This document shows, piece by piece, positions 1-6,118 of a stretch of DNA of 35,244 bases. Position 1 is the first letter of the stretch. Every line of letters starts with the position of its first letter. Below the pieces are notes generated by a model. It was not told where the DNA came from. It did not search any database and saw only the letters and a program-made list of their open reading frames with translations. The translations under genes were made by a program, and so were the position numbers. The DNA comes from JAFLCL01 sp039809495 (lineage in GTDB: Bacteria; Myxococcota_A; Polyangia; Polyangiales; Sandaracinaceae). The DNA lies in contig JBDHVC010000052.1 of assembly GCA_039809495.1 (NCBI GenBank), forward strand, positions 1 to 35,244. The letters are read 5' to 3'.

Positions 1-35
1 AACCCAAGCTTGCGGGATCGCGAGGATGCGCGCTT

Positions 36-467
36 CTACGTCGGCTTAGCCGACCCACGGATGCAGCAGGGGAGCCCATCATAGGCGCCGAAGAGCCATG
101 TTTCGATGAAGTCGCGAACGAGGAACTCGTCGCGCGTCATGTGCCAAAGGAGCAGTGGCTTCCACTCGTCGACGGGGAGACCACGCTTGGCGAGCACGAC
201 GAGGGGCCGATCGCGACCGTTAGGCTCGAAGCGGCGGTTCAGCACCTTGGCCACGTCGCGCAGCCAGGAGGTGCTGCTCGCGCCGATGAAGTTGTCTTCG
301 CGCAGGCGGTCGAGGTTCTCGCGCTTCGAACGCTCGAAGTCCCACGCCGCGAACACGGCGTAAGTCTCGTTGATCATCGCACCCTTCACGACCGTGAAGG
401 ACGAGGCGACATTCGTACGCGAACCACCGTGAGCACGGTTTGCCGCGCGAGCTATCGGAACAGTCAT
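36..467 (-). CDS. brxA: BrxA-like protein (DUF1819), C-terminally truncated
   Basis: BrxA is a small conserved protein of BREX phage-defence loci. The N-terminal 125 residues read like the BREX type 6 form: a VKGAMINETYAVFAAWD stretch, then ENLDRLREDNFIGASS, then WLRDVAKVLNRR, then KPLLLWHMTRDEFLVRDF and the WLFGAYD segment. The start ATG overlaps the brxE stop codon (ATGA), so the two genes are in one operon. Family members continue for roughly another 80 to 120 residues, but this frame ends after about a dozen unrelated-looking residues. Neither alternative frame in the last 90 bases resembles the expected continuation. I infer truncation by recombination, or a disruption near position 85-90. 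Family assignment is from recalled family features, not a search. The rest of the locus would lie left of the window. Confidence 0.72.
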   Translation of the reverse strand: MTVPIARAANRAHGGSRTNVASSFTVVKGAMINETYAVFAAWDFERSKRENLDRLREDNFIGASSTSWLRDVAKVLNRRFEPNGRDRPLVVLAKRGLPVDEWKPLLLWHMTRDEFLVRDFIETWLFGAYDGLPCCIRGSAKPT

Positions 468-1033
468 GTCTCGGCCTTCCTCGCATATGGGACGGCGAGC
501 GCAGAGGGCTCGCCCCGCGCAAAGCCGAGCGCCAGGAGCGCAACGTCGGGGTCGGTGTTCGAGAAGATGCCGGGCAGCGGGACGGCGCGGCCCTCGGCCG
601 ACCGCTTCAACTTGCCGTAGGCCTCGACATCACGAGGCTCGACGAGCTCGAAGGTACGCAGACTCTCGATGAGGTCGGTCCCCGAGAGTGACTCGAGCTT
701 CTCGAAGAACGGCGTCCACTCGCCCGCATGATCGAGCCAATGTTCCCAGCGCGAATCGAAGGCCTCCTCGACGGACTCGGGCAGACGCCAAAGCGTGACG
801 CAGCCCGGGGGCTCGAAGACCTCGGCGCAGCGGTGGGCAGCGACGGCGAACACCGAGCGCGCCTGCGCGAAGCGGTGCGTGCGCGGGAAGCCGCGCCGAA
901 GAGCAGCAGCACCGAGGCGCCCGAGCTGGCCCTTGGTGTTCCACCACTTCGCGATGTCCATCTCACCGAAGCGCGCTACGACGAGGCGCAGCTTCAACAA
1001 GCGATCGAGGTCGAGGTTTGTCGCAGCGCTCAC
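464..1033 (-). CDS. brxE: BrxE-like protein of BREX type 6
   Basis: This 189-aa protein has the character of BrxE, the first gene of BREX type 6 loci. Visible segments are LDRLLKLRLVVARFGEMD, KWWNTKGQLG, ALRRGFPRTHRFAQAR, VFEPPGCVTLWRLP, the region around WEHWLDHA, and a C-terminal DPDVALLALGFARG. I chose the GTG start at 1033 because it overlaps the upstream stop (GTGA) and removes a low-complexity N-terminal extension. It is followed by brxA with another 4-nt overlap. BrxE's biochemical role is not established. The order HTH - brxE - brxA on one strand is the context expected for the head of a type 6 BREX operon. Intact length suggests it was not affected by the break seen in brxA. Confidence 0.78.
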   Translation of the reverse strand: MSAATNLDLDRLLKLRLVVARFGEMDIAKWWNTKGQLGRLGAAALRRGFPRTHRFAQARSVFAVAAHRCAEVFEPPGCVTLWRLPESVEEAFDSRWEHWLDHAGEWTPFFEKLESLSGTDLIESLRTFELVEPRDVEAYGKLKRSAEGRAVPLPGIFSNTDPDVALLALGFARGEPSALAVPYARKAET

Positions 1034-1227
1034 TTGCGGTCCTCCCGAGGGTCGCGAACCGCCTTCCACTGCTCCATCCACGGGTCGAGGTCGACCCGTT
1101 TGAACCACCACTGGCCGCGCACCTTGAACGCGGGGAGTTCGGCCTTCTGGGCCACCGTGTAGCCAGCCTTCCCGGCGACCTTCGGCAACTGTGCGACCTC
1201 AGGAAGTGAGAGGGTCTCGTCCGTCAT
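1030..1227 (-). CDS. Excisionase/MerR-type helix-turn-helix protein
   Basis: A 65-aa single-domain DNA-binding protein. It has the pattern of small HTH_17 (excisionase-like, winged-helix) proteins: LSLPEVAQL (helix 1), a recognition segment, then the wing ELPAFKVRGQWWFKRVDLDPWMEQW. The start was set at ATG 1227, where domain similarity begins; the longer open frame upstream is compositional. Its stop overlaps the brxE start, so it is the first gene of the brx operon and probably its regulator. A 15-bp palindrome (1254-1268) lies between the proposed promoter and this start, a possible operator. No strong Shine-Dalgarno is seen. Confidence 0.75.
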   Translation of the reverse strand: MTDETLSLPEVAQLPKVAGKAGYTVAQKAELPAFKVRGQWWFKRVDLDPWMEQWKAVRDPREDRK

Positions 1228-1253
1228 GAACCAAGCTCTACCTCGGTAGTGGT

Positions 1254-1268
1254 TGGCAAGCGTTGCCA
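1254..1268. promoter_or_regulatory. Palindromic operator candidate upstream of the brx operon
   Basis: TGGCAA-GCG-TTGCCA is a perfect 6-bp inverted repeat with a 3-bp centre, 27 bp upstream of the HTH gene start. It would sit just downstream of the transcription start expected from the TAGTGT box, the classic place for a repressor roadblock. The binding protein is unknown; the adjacent HTH protein is the obvious candidate. Confidence 0.45.
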
Positions 1269-1282
1269 GCCCGCCCCGTCGT

Positions 1283-1288
1283 ACACTA
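1283..1288 (-). promoter_or_regulatory. Possible -10 box for the brx operon
   Basis: The minus strand reads TAGTGT, a TANNNT-type -10 element, 55 bp before the HTH start codon. No convincing -35 is seen at 16 to 18 bp, so this is weak on its own. Confidence 0.3.
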
Positions 1289-1394
1289 GACGGCGAGAGA
1301 TGTTCAACGGTCACACACCCGCAGCCATCGGAAACCCTGGTGGACGCGGAGCGAGAAACACGGCCTTTCGACGGCTCCGCGCAACCTGACGTCG

Positions 1395-1547
1395 CTATGA
1401 GCGGCGCGGGATGCGCGTCTGCGGCCGGAGCGGCAGGAGCTGCTGCGCGTAGGCGCCGACCATACGGTTGCAGGGATCCTTCACCCCCGGAGCCTCGAGG
1501 GTGACGACGAAGGCGTAAGGGGTCGGCTGCGGGTCGGCGATCCTCAT
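1395..1547 (-). CDS. Small ORF or gene remnant (50 aa), unrecognised
   Basis: A 50-codon ATG-to-TAG frame in the 486-bp gap between the brx operon and the upstream three-gene operon. Its composition looks protein-like (MRIADPQPTPYAFVVTLEAP at the N-terminus, hydrophobic and acidic residues mixed) rather than the Arg/Ala/Gly-rich output of shadow frames. There is no clear Shine-Dalgarno. It could be a real small protein of the island, or the surviving end of a longer broken gene. I recognise no family. The remainder of 1228-1713 shows no other gene. Confidence 0.3.
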   Translation of the reverse strand: MRIADPQPTPYAFVVTLEAPGVKDPCNRMVGAYAQQLLPLRPQTRIPRRS

Positions 1548-1713
1548 GCGACTTTCGCGACAAGGGTGGTGTGACGGAGCAGAGACGCCAGGGGGCCCCG
1601 TTGTAGGAGCGGCGCCTTGTTCCGCACATCACATCCCCGAGGATCGCCGCTCGGCGTCTCGAGCGCGGAGCAGGGGAGCGCTACCTGGCCTCGGCAGCAC
1701 CTCGGCATCGAGC

Positions 1714-2013
1714 TCAGCCCCAACGCAGCGCACGCCGCAGGCGCTCGACGATCCGCTCCACCTCGATCGCGCCGAGGTCCTTCCTGGTGAACACGCCCAA
1801 GGCAGTGCCCTCCCAGAGGCAAAAGGCGTGAACGAACCCATCATCCTGATTCCGGCGCGCCTGCCAACCGTGGCGCTCGGCGGCCGCGAGAAGCTCCCCG
1901 CCGTCCGCACGAACGACGGCGATCTCGGCTCCCAGCCGGATCAGCTGGTCCAGTCCCCGTTGGAGCTCGTCGACCGTCTCCGCGTCCACCTCGAGCGGTG
2001 GCCAGGGGCTCAT
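1714..2013 (-). CDS. Unknown 99-aa protein, third gene of HTH operon
   Basis: Third gene of a tightly overlapping three-gene unit: its ATG at 2013 overlaps the preceding stop (ATGA). The protein is acidic at the N-terminus, then predicted helical (VDELQRGLDQLIRLGAEI), with a compact centre (AAERHGWQARRNQDDG, FCLWEGTALGVFTRKDLG) and a final helix VERIVERLRRALRW. The pattern suggests a small alpha/beta domain, but I do not recognise the family. Its fixed position behind two DNA-binding-like genes suggests a joint function, which is inference only. Confidence 0.65.
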   Translation of the reverse strand: MSPWPPLEVDAETVDELQRGLDQLIRLGAEIAVVRADGGELLAAAERHGWQARRNQDDGFVHAFCLWEGTALGVFTRKDLGAIEVERIVERLRRALRWG

Positions 2014-2726
2014 CGAGATGCCTCCTCGACATCGATGTGCCGCTGGGCCTCGGCGACGATGTCGTCGAGGTCGGCCAGGAGCTCGCGGCAAAGGGTGCCC
2101 TCCTCCCGGGTATCGAAACCGGGCAGCTCCCGGTGGAGCGTGAGGAGCGCACGGTCGGCCTCGCTCGGCTCTCGCAGCCGCCGCTCCACCTCGTCGACGA
2201 CATCCGTGATGTCAGCGGGGTCGCGCGGGCTGAACGGCGGCTCCCGGTACGCCACCTCGGGGCCCTGGTCCTCCCACGCGCGCTCGAGCTTGTCCGGCGG
2301 CCAGGCGAGGATGGCGCCCAGCGTCACGTCGTACACGTCGCGGAGACGTTGGGCGGCGGCTCGGTACAACGTCACCTCGACGGGCAGCACGCCGAGCCTC
2401 GGCGCGACCTCTCGAGCGGCGCCCGTCGTGGCGAGCGCCATCACCGCGAGCTGCGCCGGGGTGCGCTCGTAGTGGCGGGTCTTCGCTCGGAGTCGGCGGA
2501 ACTTCATCCACGAGCGGACCCGCGCCATGGGTAGCTCCAGCGCCTCGGCGATGTCCTTCACGCTCGCGACGCCGCCCCACATCCCGATGGACCGGATCCA
2601 CTGCGGGGAGATGCGCCGCGGGTGTCCTGTCGAGCGCATCCGCTCGAACGTGACGCTCTCGCGAGAGAGGCCGCGACGAACGAGCGCGGCGTTGGTGCAA
2701 GCGACGAGATCGACGGTGCGGATCAT
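2010..2726 (-). CDS. Unknown HTH-containing protein (238 aa), second gene of operon
   Basis: The start at ATG 2726 overlaps the upstream stop codon, which is better than the longer open frame from 2753. The N-terminal half looks like a DNA-binding region: HPRRISPQWIRSIGMWG followed by VKDIAEALELPMARVRSWMK, a good helix-turn-helix, then a second possible HTH around TGAAREVAPRLGVLPVEVTL. The C-terminal half is acidic and helical (DITDVVDEVERRLREPSEAD and a Glu/Asp-rich tail). It may be a regulator, or a structural DNA-binding partner of the 152-aa protein encoded upstream. No catalytic motif is visible and I do not recognise a named family. Confidence 0.65.
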   Translation of the reverse strand: MIRTVDLVACTNAALVRRGLSRESVTFERMRSTGHPRRISPQWIRSIGMWGGVASVKDIAEALELPMARVRSWMKFRRLRAKTRHYERTPAQLAVMALATTGAAREVAPRLGVLPVEVTLYRAAAQRLRDVYDVTLGAILAWPPDKLERAWEDQGPEVAYREPPFSPRDPADITDVVDEVERRLREPSEADRALLTLHRELPGFDTREEGTLCRELLADLDDIVAEAQRHIDVEEASR

Positions 2727-3181
2727 CGAGGCCTCCGGTGCAGCGTCGAGCACCGCTCCACGAAGCCGGTGCGGGCAGCGCGGCGCAGGAAGTCGCGGAC
2801 GATGGGGTCGTCGGCGGGCACCGTCTCCCGAGGTCTCGGTTCACCTTCGCCACGTCGCGCATCCTCGATGGCGACGAGCAGCGTGCCGCGGAGGCGCCCC
2901 TCCAGGGTCGCGCCGGGCTTTCGGAGGATGCCCAAGCGCCGCCGCCATCCGGCCACCTGCGAGACGGTCACGTCGGCGGCCTTGGCGATGTAGGCATCCG
3001 GGACGCCCGCCTTGGCGGCCTCGTAGAAGGGCGCGATCTTGTTTCGGTCGAGCGGCGAGGCTCGCCGACGCGGCGGCGGAGCTGGAGGCCGCTCGGCCGG
3101 TTCGCTGCCGACGACGTAGGTCTCCGGTTCGTGCTCGAGGGAGAGACCGAGCAGCTCGGCGACGGTGCGGGCGTCGTCCAT
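2723..3181 (-). CDS. Unknown HTH-containing protein (152 aa), first gene of operon
   Basis: Start chosen at ATG 3181, which has GGAG about 12 bases upstream; the frame stays open far beyond because of GC content. The N-terminus carries a short acidic segment (ARTVAELLGLSLEHEPETY), then a Pro/Arg-rich linker, then a helix-turn-helix region of the resolvase/homeodomain-like kind: SPLDRNKIAPFYEAAKAGV, AYIAKAADVTVSQVAGWRRR. The C-terminus (ADDPIVRDFLRRAARTGF) is basic. Its stop overlaps the next start. The 5' region holds a palindrome, a hairpin and an 11-bp repeat array, so autoregulation is plausible. No family is recognised beyond HTH. Confidence 0.62.
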   Translation of the reverse strand: MDDARTVAELLGLSLEHEPETYVVGSEPAERPPAPPPRRRASPLDRNKIAPFYEAAKAGVPDAYIAKAADVTVSQVAGWRRRLGILRKPGATLEGRLRGTLLVAIEDARRGEGEPRPRETVPADDPIVRDFLRRAARTGFVERCSTLHRRPR

Positions 3182-3216
3182 GCCACCATTCTCCGTCGCC
3201 GACGCGGGTCTGTGGA

Positions 3217-3238
3217 AGGGTAGCTTCGAGCCCTCGAA
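3217..3238 (-). promoter_or_regulatory. Possible promoter with perfect palindrome for the HTH operon
   Basis: On the minus strand TACCCT (3217-3222) fits a TANNNT -10 box 36 bp before the 152-aa gene. Directly upstream, inside the region RNA polymerase would cover, lies TTCGAGCCCTCGAA (3225-3238), a perfect 14-bp inverted repeat with a 2-bp centre. This is a good candidate operator for one of the operon's HTH proteins. No good -35 is visible. Confidence 0.4.
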
Positions 3239-3297
3239 CGACGAGCACCGGTGGTCAGGTTCGTTGCTCGGGGGGAAGCGTCCTGCCACGTGCTGGC

Positions 3298-3334
3298 GTC
3301 CCGGGCGCTCGAGGACCTCGAGGACGCCCGGGAC
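3298..3334. repeat. 37-bp inverted repeat with nested palindrome
   Basis: The arms GTCCCGGGCG and CGCCCGGGAC match perfectly over 10 bp. The 17-bp interior contains a second inverted repeat, CTCGAGG-A-CCTCGAG. The sequence can form a very stable hairpin or cruciform. It lies between the operon promoter and the direct-repeat array; no U-tract follows, so a simple terminator is unlikely. Confidence 0.55.
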
Positions 3335-3374
3335 GCGTCGCTTCGCACGGGATGGCGGGCCGCCACATCGGGGC

Positions 3375-3429
3375 CACTGCCCAGCCACTGCCCAGCCACT
3401 GCCCAGCCACTGCCCAACCACTGCCCAGA
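3375..3429 (+). repeat. Five tandem 11-bp direct repeats (iteron-like)
   Basis: Five head-to-tail copies of CCACTGCCCAG, starting at 3375, 3386, 3397, 3408 and 3419. Only the fourth differs, ending in AA. The 11-bp period is close to one helical turn, so proteins bound to each copy would stack on one DNA face, as at iterons or cooperative operators. A further copy in the opposite orientation (TTGGGCAGTG) lies at 3466-3475. The role is unknown. Confidence 0.85.
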
Positions 3430-3540
3430 AGGCGTCGGAAGCGGCCCGAAACGACGGGAAGCGGTTGGGCAGTGAGGCCACGGTCAGGAGCCCGGAAGTC
3501 GTCGAAAAATCACGGAAAACCGAGTGCCATCGGCTAGTTA

Positions 3541-3583
3541 GAGGACACTCCATCGACGCCTTCGAGTCCCGTCCACCCCGCTT
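3541..3583 (+). other. tRNA/tmRNA 3'-end-like sequence, possible island border
   Basis: The segment contains TTCGAGTCCC followed by GTCCACCCCGC, which resembles the T-loop, T-stem 3' side and acceptor 3' strand of a tRNA or tmRNA, and it is followed by a hairpin as tRNA genes often are. The 5' side of the T-stem (ACGCC) pairs at only three of five positions, and no D-arm or anticodon arm precedes it, so this is not a functional tRNA. It could be the partial tRNA copy left at an integration border, with foreign DNA to its left. Chance resemblance is a real alternative. Confidence 0.25.
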
Positions 3584-3584
3584 C

Positions 3585-3610
3585 AAGACCCCGCAGAGAT
3601 GCGGGGTCTT
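3585..3610 (+). terminator. Stem-loop, possible terminator
   Basis: AAGACCCCGC and GCGGGGTCTT form a perfect 10-bp stem around a 6-nt loop. The following bases are only moderately T-rich. It directly follows the tRNA-tail-like sequence. Confidence 0.5.
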
Positions 3611-3728
3611 GTCGTTGTCGGGGCTCGCAGCGCGAGGCTGATGCCTCGCGAGGCGCCGACGGTCGCGCGGGGCGGCCCGCGCGCGGAGCGCACGCCGGTT
3701 CGACGAGGCTCGCCCGCCACGCCTGTCG

Positions 3729-3734
3729 TAGGCT
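3729..3734 (+). promoter_or_regulatory. TAGGCT -10 box, probable leaderless start
   Basis: TAGGCT ends 6 nt before the thioesterase ATG, so transcription would start at or next to the A of the start codon. No Shine-Dalgarno is present. Confidence 0.45.
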
Positions 3735-3740
3735 CCGCGC

Positions 3741-4142
3741 ATGCCCTTTCGGCCCGTCTCGTTTCCGCTCCAGGAGCACCTCGGGATGACGGTCTCGTCG
3801 CCCGCGCCGGGGCGCGCCGAGGCGCGGCTCACGATCACCGAGGCCCACCTCAACCCGAACGGCGTCGTGCACGGCGCCGTGCTCTTCGCGCTCGTCGACA
3901 CGGGGATGGGCGCGGCGGCGATGAGCCTGCTCGAGGAGGCGGAGGCGTGCGCCTCGATCGAGGTCCACCTCCGCTTCCTCGTGCCGTGCGCGGCCGGCGA
4001 GGTGGTCGCGCGGCCGACGGTGCGCAGGCGCGGCAGGCGTATCCTCCACCTCGACTGCGAGGTCGTGGACGAGGCGGGCACGCTCGTCGCGCTGGGCACG
4101 GGCTCCTTCGCCGTCGTCCACCTCGCGCAGCGGGAACGATGA
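3741..4142 (+). CDS. PaaI-family hotdog thioesterase
   Basis: A 133-aa single-domain protein of the PaaI/acyl-CoA thioesterase hotdog family, which hydrolyses acyl- or aryl-CoA thioesters in the cytoplasm. The defining segment is HLNPNGVVHGAVLFALVDTG at residues 36-55, with the HG pair at 44-45 and the acidic residue Asp53 on the central helix. The later IEVHLRFLVP and LDCEVVDEAGTLVALGTGSF strands complete the fold. Length fits the family. The start has a TAGGCT box 6 nt upstream and no Shine-Dalgarno. The stop overlaps the next ATG. The substrate cannot be told from sequence. Confidence 0.88.
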   Translation: MPFRPVSFPLQEHLGMTVSSPAPGRAEARLTITEAHLNPNGVVHGAVLFALVDTGMGAAAMSLLEEAEACASIEVHLRFLVPCAAGEVVARPTVRRRGRRILHLDCEVVDEAGTLVALGTGSFAVVHLAQRER

Positions 4143-4573
4143 CGCGCACGAGCCAGCACCGTCCCTCGCGCGCGCTTTGGGCGGGCGCCCTCGCGCTCGC
4201 CCTCGCCGCCGTCGGCTGCGGCGGCCACACGAACGTCGTCTGCGTGACCGACCTCGACTGCCAATCGAGCCTCATCTGCGTCGCCGATCCCGGCTTCGCG
4301 GAGGCGCGGTGTCTCAAGCCCTGCGAGGCCTCGACGCGGCTCTGCGACGATGGCTCGGTGTGCCTCGACTTCGCGGGCGGGCGAGCGTGCTACCCGGGCG
4401 GCGCCGTCGCGTTCGGGGAGCGCTGCGCTCGCACGATCGAGTGCGAGGCCGGGACGGTGTGCCCCGCGAGCCTCGGGCGATGCGCGCAGGCGTGCGACGG
4501 CGTCTCCGCGATCTGCGCGCTCATGGAGCGCTGCATCGACGACGAGGAGGTCGGCCTCTATTGCGGCGAGTGA
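4139..4573 (+). CDS. Cys-rich secreted lipoprotein, unknown function
   Basis: A 144-aa protein whose ATG overlaps the thioesterase stop. The N-terminal signal (ALWAGALALALAAVGC) ends in a lipobox-like GC, so it is probably a lipoprotein. The mature part is Cys-rich with spaced pairs such as VCVTDLDCQSSLICV, RCLKPCEAS and CAQACDGVSAIC, typical of myxobacterial extracellular proteins with several disulfides and a repeated xCxxDxDC theme. No enzymatic domain is seen. The downstream hydrolase gene starts 80 bp later on the same strand, so the genes may be co-transcribed. Confidence 0.75.
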   Translation: MTRTSQHRPSRALWAGALALALAAVGCGGHTNVVCVTDLDCQSSLICVADPGFAEARCLKPCEASTRLCDDGSVCLDFAGGRACYPGGAVAFGERCARTIECEAGTVCPASLGRCAQACDGVSAICALMERCIDDEEVGLYCGE

Positions 4574-4655
4574 CCGCGCGGAGACCTCGCTCACCGCGCG
4601 GAGGCCGCGCGGACGTGAATTTGACCGGCGGGCGCCGATTCTTCATTTTCTCTGG

Positions 4656-6041
4656 GTGGTGAAGCGCTCGCACGCCCTCGCGCTCGCGGCCCCCCTGCTC
4701 GCCCTCGGCGTGAGCGTGGCGCACGGCGCGAGCCTCGCGGGGTGCGCGGAGCCCGCGCTCGCGCAGCGGGCCGCGCCGAGCATCGCCGTCGCGAGCCCGC
4801 GAGGCGTGCCGCTCGGCGACGCGCCGAGCGCCCTCGCGGCGCCGCCGATCGATCCTCGGCTCGTCGACACCTACCCGAGCTACCCGCCGCCTCCCTCGGC
4901 GTACCCGCTCGACGACGCGGGGAACCCGATCTTCGGGCTCGACGCGCCGATCGAGGACCCGAGCGGCACCGCGCTCCGAGCCCTCCACGCGGCGCTCCGG
5001 CGCGCCGAGCGCGGCGAGGGGCAGGCGCGGATCGTCGTCTACGGCGCCTCGCACGTCGCGTCCGACACGTGGACGGCGATGACGCGCAGGGTCCTGCAGG
5101 AGCGCTTCGGCGACGCCGGGCACGGCTTCGTCCTGCCGGCTCCGCCGTGGCGCACCTATCGACACGAGGGCGTGACGGTGGAGTCGCCGCGCCGCGCGTG
5201 GGAGGCGCGCCGCTTTCGCCAGGGGCAGAGCGGCCCGGAGCGCTTCGGCCTCGCCGGCGTCGCGGTGGAGACGACCGCGTCGACCTGGGGGCGCGTCTCG
5301 AACCAGCGCGACGCGTCCCGCTTCGAGCTCTTCTACGAGGCGCAGCCCGAGGGCGGCAGCTTCGACGTCGTGATCGACGGCGCGACCGTCACGCGGATCC
5401 CGACGGCCGCGGCGACCAACGGGGCCGGATACCGGCTCTTCGAGGTCGCGGACGGGCCACACACCTTCGAGGTGCGACCGCGCGGCAACGGCCCAGTGAA
5501 GCTCTATGGCGTCGCCATCGAGCGCGAGCGCCCCGGCGTCGTGCTCGACGCGCTCGGGATCAACGGCGCGCGCGCGTCGGCGCAGCTCCAGTGGGACGAG
5601 GCGCTCTTTCAGGAGCACCTCCGCAGGCGCATCCCGGACCTCGTCGTCCTCGCCTATGGCACGAACGAGAGCGGCGACGACGAGCAGCCGATCGCGAGCT
5701 ACGAGGCGCAGCTCCGCCAGGTCGTCGAGCGGGTCCAGCGCACCGTGCCCACGGCGAGCTGCATGCTGGTCGGGCCGAGCGATCGGCCGATCGTCGCGCG
5801 CGACGGAACGGCGAGCCCGCGCGCGCGGACGCTCGACGTCATCGCCGTCCAGCGCCGCGTCGCGCGCGACTACGGCTGCGGCTTCTTCGATCTGGTCGCG
5901 TTCGGCGGCGGGCCCATGCACATGATGCAGTGGACGGACGCCACGCCGCCCTGGGCGCTCCGCGATCACGTCCATTACACGCGGCGCGCCTACGATCGCC
6001 TCGGCCAGGTCATCGCGAACGATCTGCTCGCGGGATACTGA
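4656..6041 (+). CDS. Secreted SGNH/GDSL-family hydrolase
   Basis: A 461-aa exported protein with signal sequence (residues 5-25), a Pro-rich linker, and an SGNH hydrolase fold. Block I is VVYGASHVASD with the nucleophile Ser132, followed by QERFGDAGHGF, which is characteristic of this subfamily. Block III is YGTNES with Asn337. Block V is DHVHYT with Asp437 and His440. The first block reads GAS rather than the textbook GDS, a variation also seen in relatives with GxSH. Members act as esterases or O-deacetylases on envelope or extracellular glycans; the substrate here is unknown. Two adjacent GTG codons (4656, 4659) can start it. The longer upstream open frame is ignored because the signal peptide begins here. 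Confidence 0.82.
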   Translation: MVKRSHALALAAPLLALGVSVAHGASLAGCAEPALAQRAAPSIAVASPRGVPLGDAPSALAAPPIDPRLVDTYPSYPPPPSAYPLDDAGNPIFGLDAPIEDPSGTALRALHAALRRAERGEGQARIVVYGASHVASDTWTAMTRRVLQERFGDAGHGFVLPAPPWRTYRHEGVTVESPRRAWEARRFRQGQSGPERFGLAGVAVETTASTWGRVSNQRDASRFELFYEAQPEGGSFDVVIDGATVTRIPTAAATNGAGYRLFEVADGPHTFEVRPRGNGPVKLYGVAIERERPGVVLDALGINGARASAQLQWDEALFQEHLRRRIPDLVVLAYGTNESGDDEQPIASYEAQLRQVVERVQRTVPTASCMLVGPSDRPIVARDGTASPRARTLDVIAVQRRVARDYGCGFFDLVAFGGGPMHMMQWTDATPPWALRDHVHYTRRAYDRLGQVIANDLLAGY

Positions 6042-6051
6042 TCGAGCCGAC

Positions 6052-6096
6052 GATCGGGCGCGAACGAAGGATCGAGCGCGAACGGAGGATCGAGCG
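6052..6096 (+). repeat. 2.5 copies of an 18-bp tandem repeat
   Basis: GATCGGGCGCGAACGAAG (6052-6069), GATCGAGCGCGAACGGAG (6070-6087) and a half copy (6088-6096) lie in the 60-bp gap between two convergent genes, directly before a hairpin. Confidence 0.75.
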
Positions 6097-6118
6097 AGCC
6101 GTCAGTCCGACGGCTCGC
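6094..6118. terminator. Bidirectional hairpin between convergent genes
   Basis: GCGAGCCGTC and GACGGCTCGC form a perfect 10-bp stem with a 5-nt loop. It overlaps the stop codon of the TolC-family gene and follows the hydrolase gene, so it could end transcription in both directions. Confidence 0.5.

Larger units (their letters stand above)
3182..3740. other. Complex 559-bp intergenic region with repeats, no gene seen
   Basis: Between the island operon and the chromosomal thioesterase gene I see no convincing coding frame. From left to right it holds a possible promoter with a palindrome, a 37-bp inverted repeat, five 11-bp direct repeats and one inverted copy, a comparatively A/T-rich stretch (about 3505-3540), and a tRNA-tail-like sequence with a hairpin. 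Each is listed separately. Confidence 0.6.

Noticed and set aside
1228..1632. N-terminal extension of the HTH protein to about 200 aa.
   Set aside because: The extension is low-complexity Arg/Pro/Ala sequence and covers the probable promoter and operator; homology-like sequence begins at the internal ATG 1227.
3375..3429. CRISPR array.
   Set aside because: The repeats are 11 bp and directly tandem with no spacers; no cas genes are seen.
3298..3540. Plasmid-type replication origin (iterons plus an A/T-richer stretch).
   Set aside because: No Rep protein is recognisable, and the repeats could equally be operators. Kept only as an open possibility in the findings.
3550..3584. Complete tRNA gene.
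   Set aside because: No D arm, anticodon arm or pairing 5' acceptor strand can be drawn, and the T stem has two mismatches.
2723..4594. A 623-codon minus-strand frame running from the HTH gene through the repeats and the thioesterase gene.
   Set aside because: Only the part from ATG 3181 looks like protein. The rest is an open shadow, including a Gly-Trp-rich peptide that is merely the translated 11-bp repeat.
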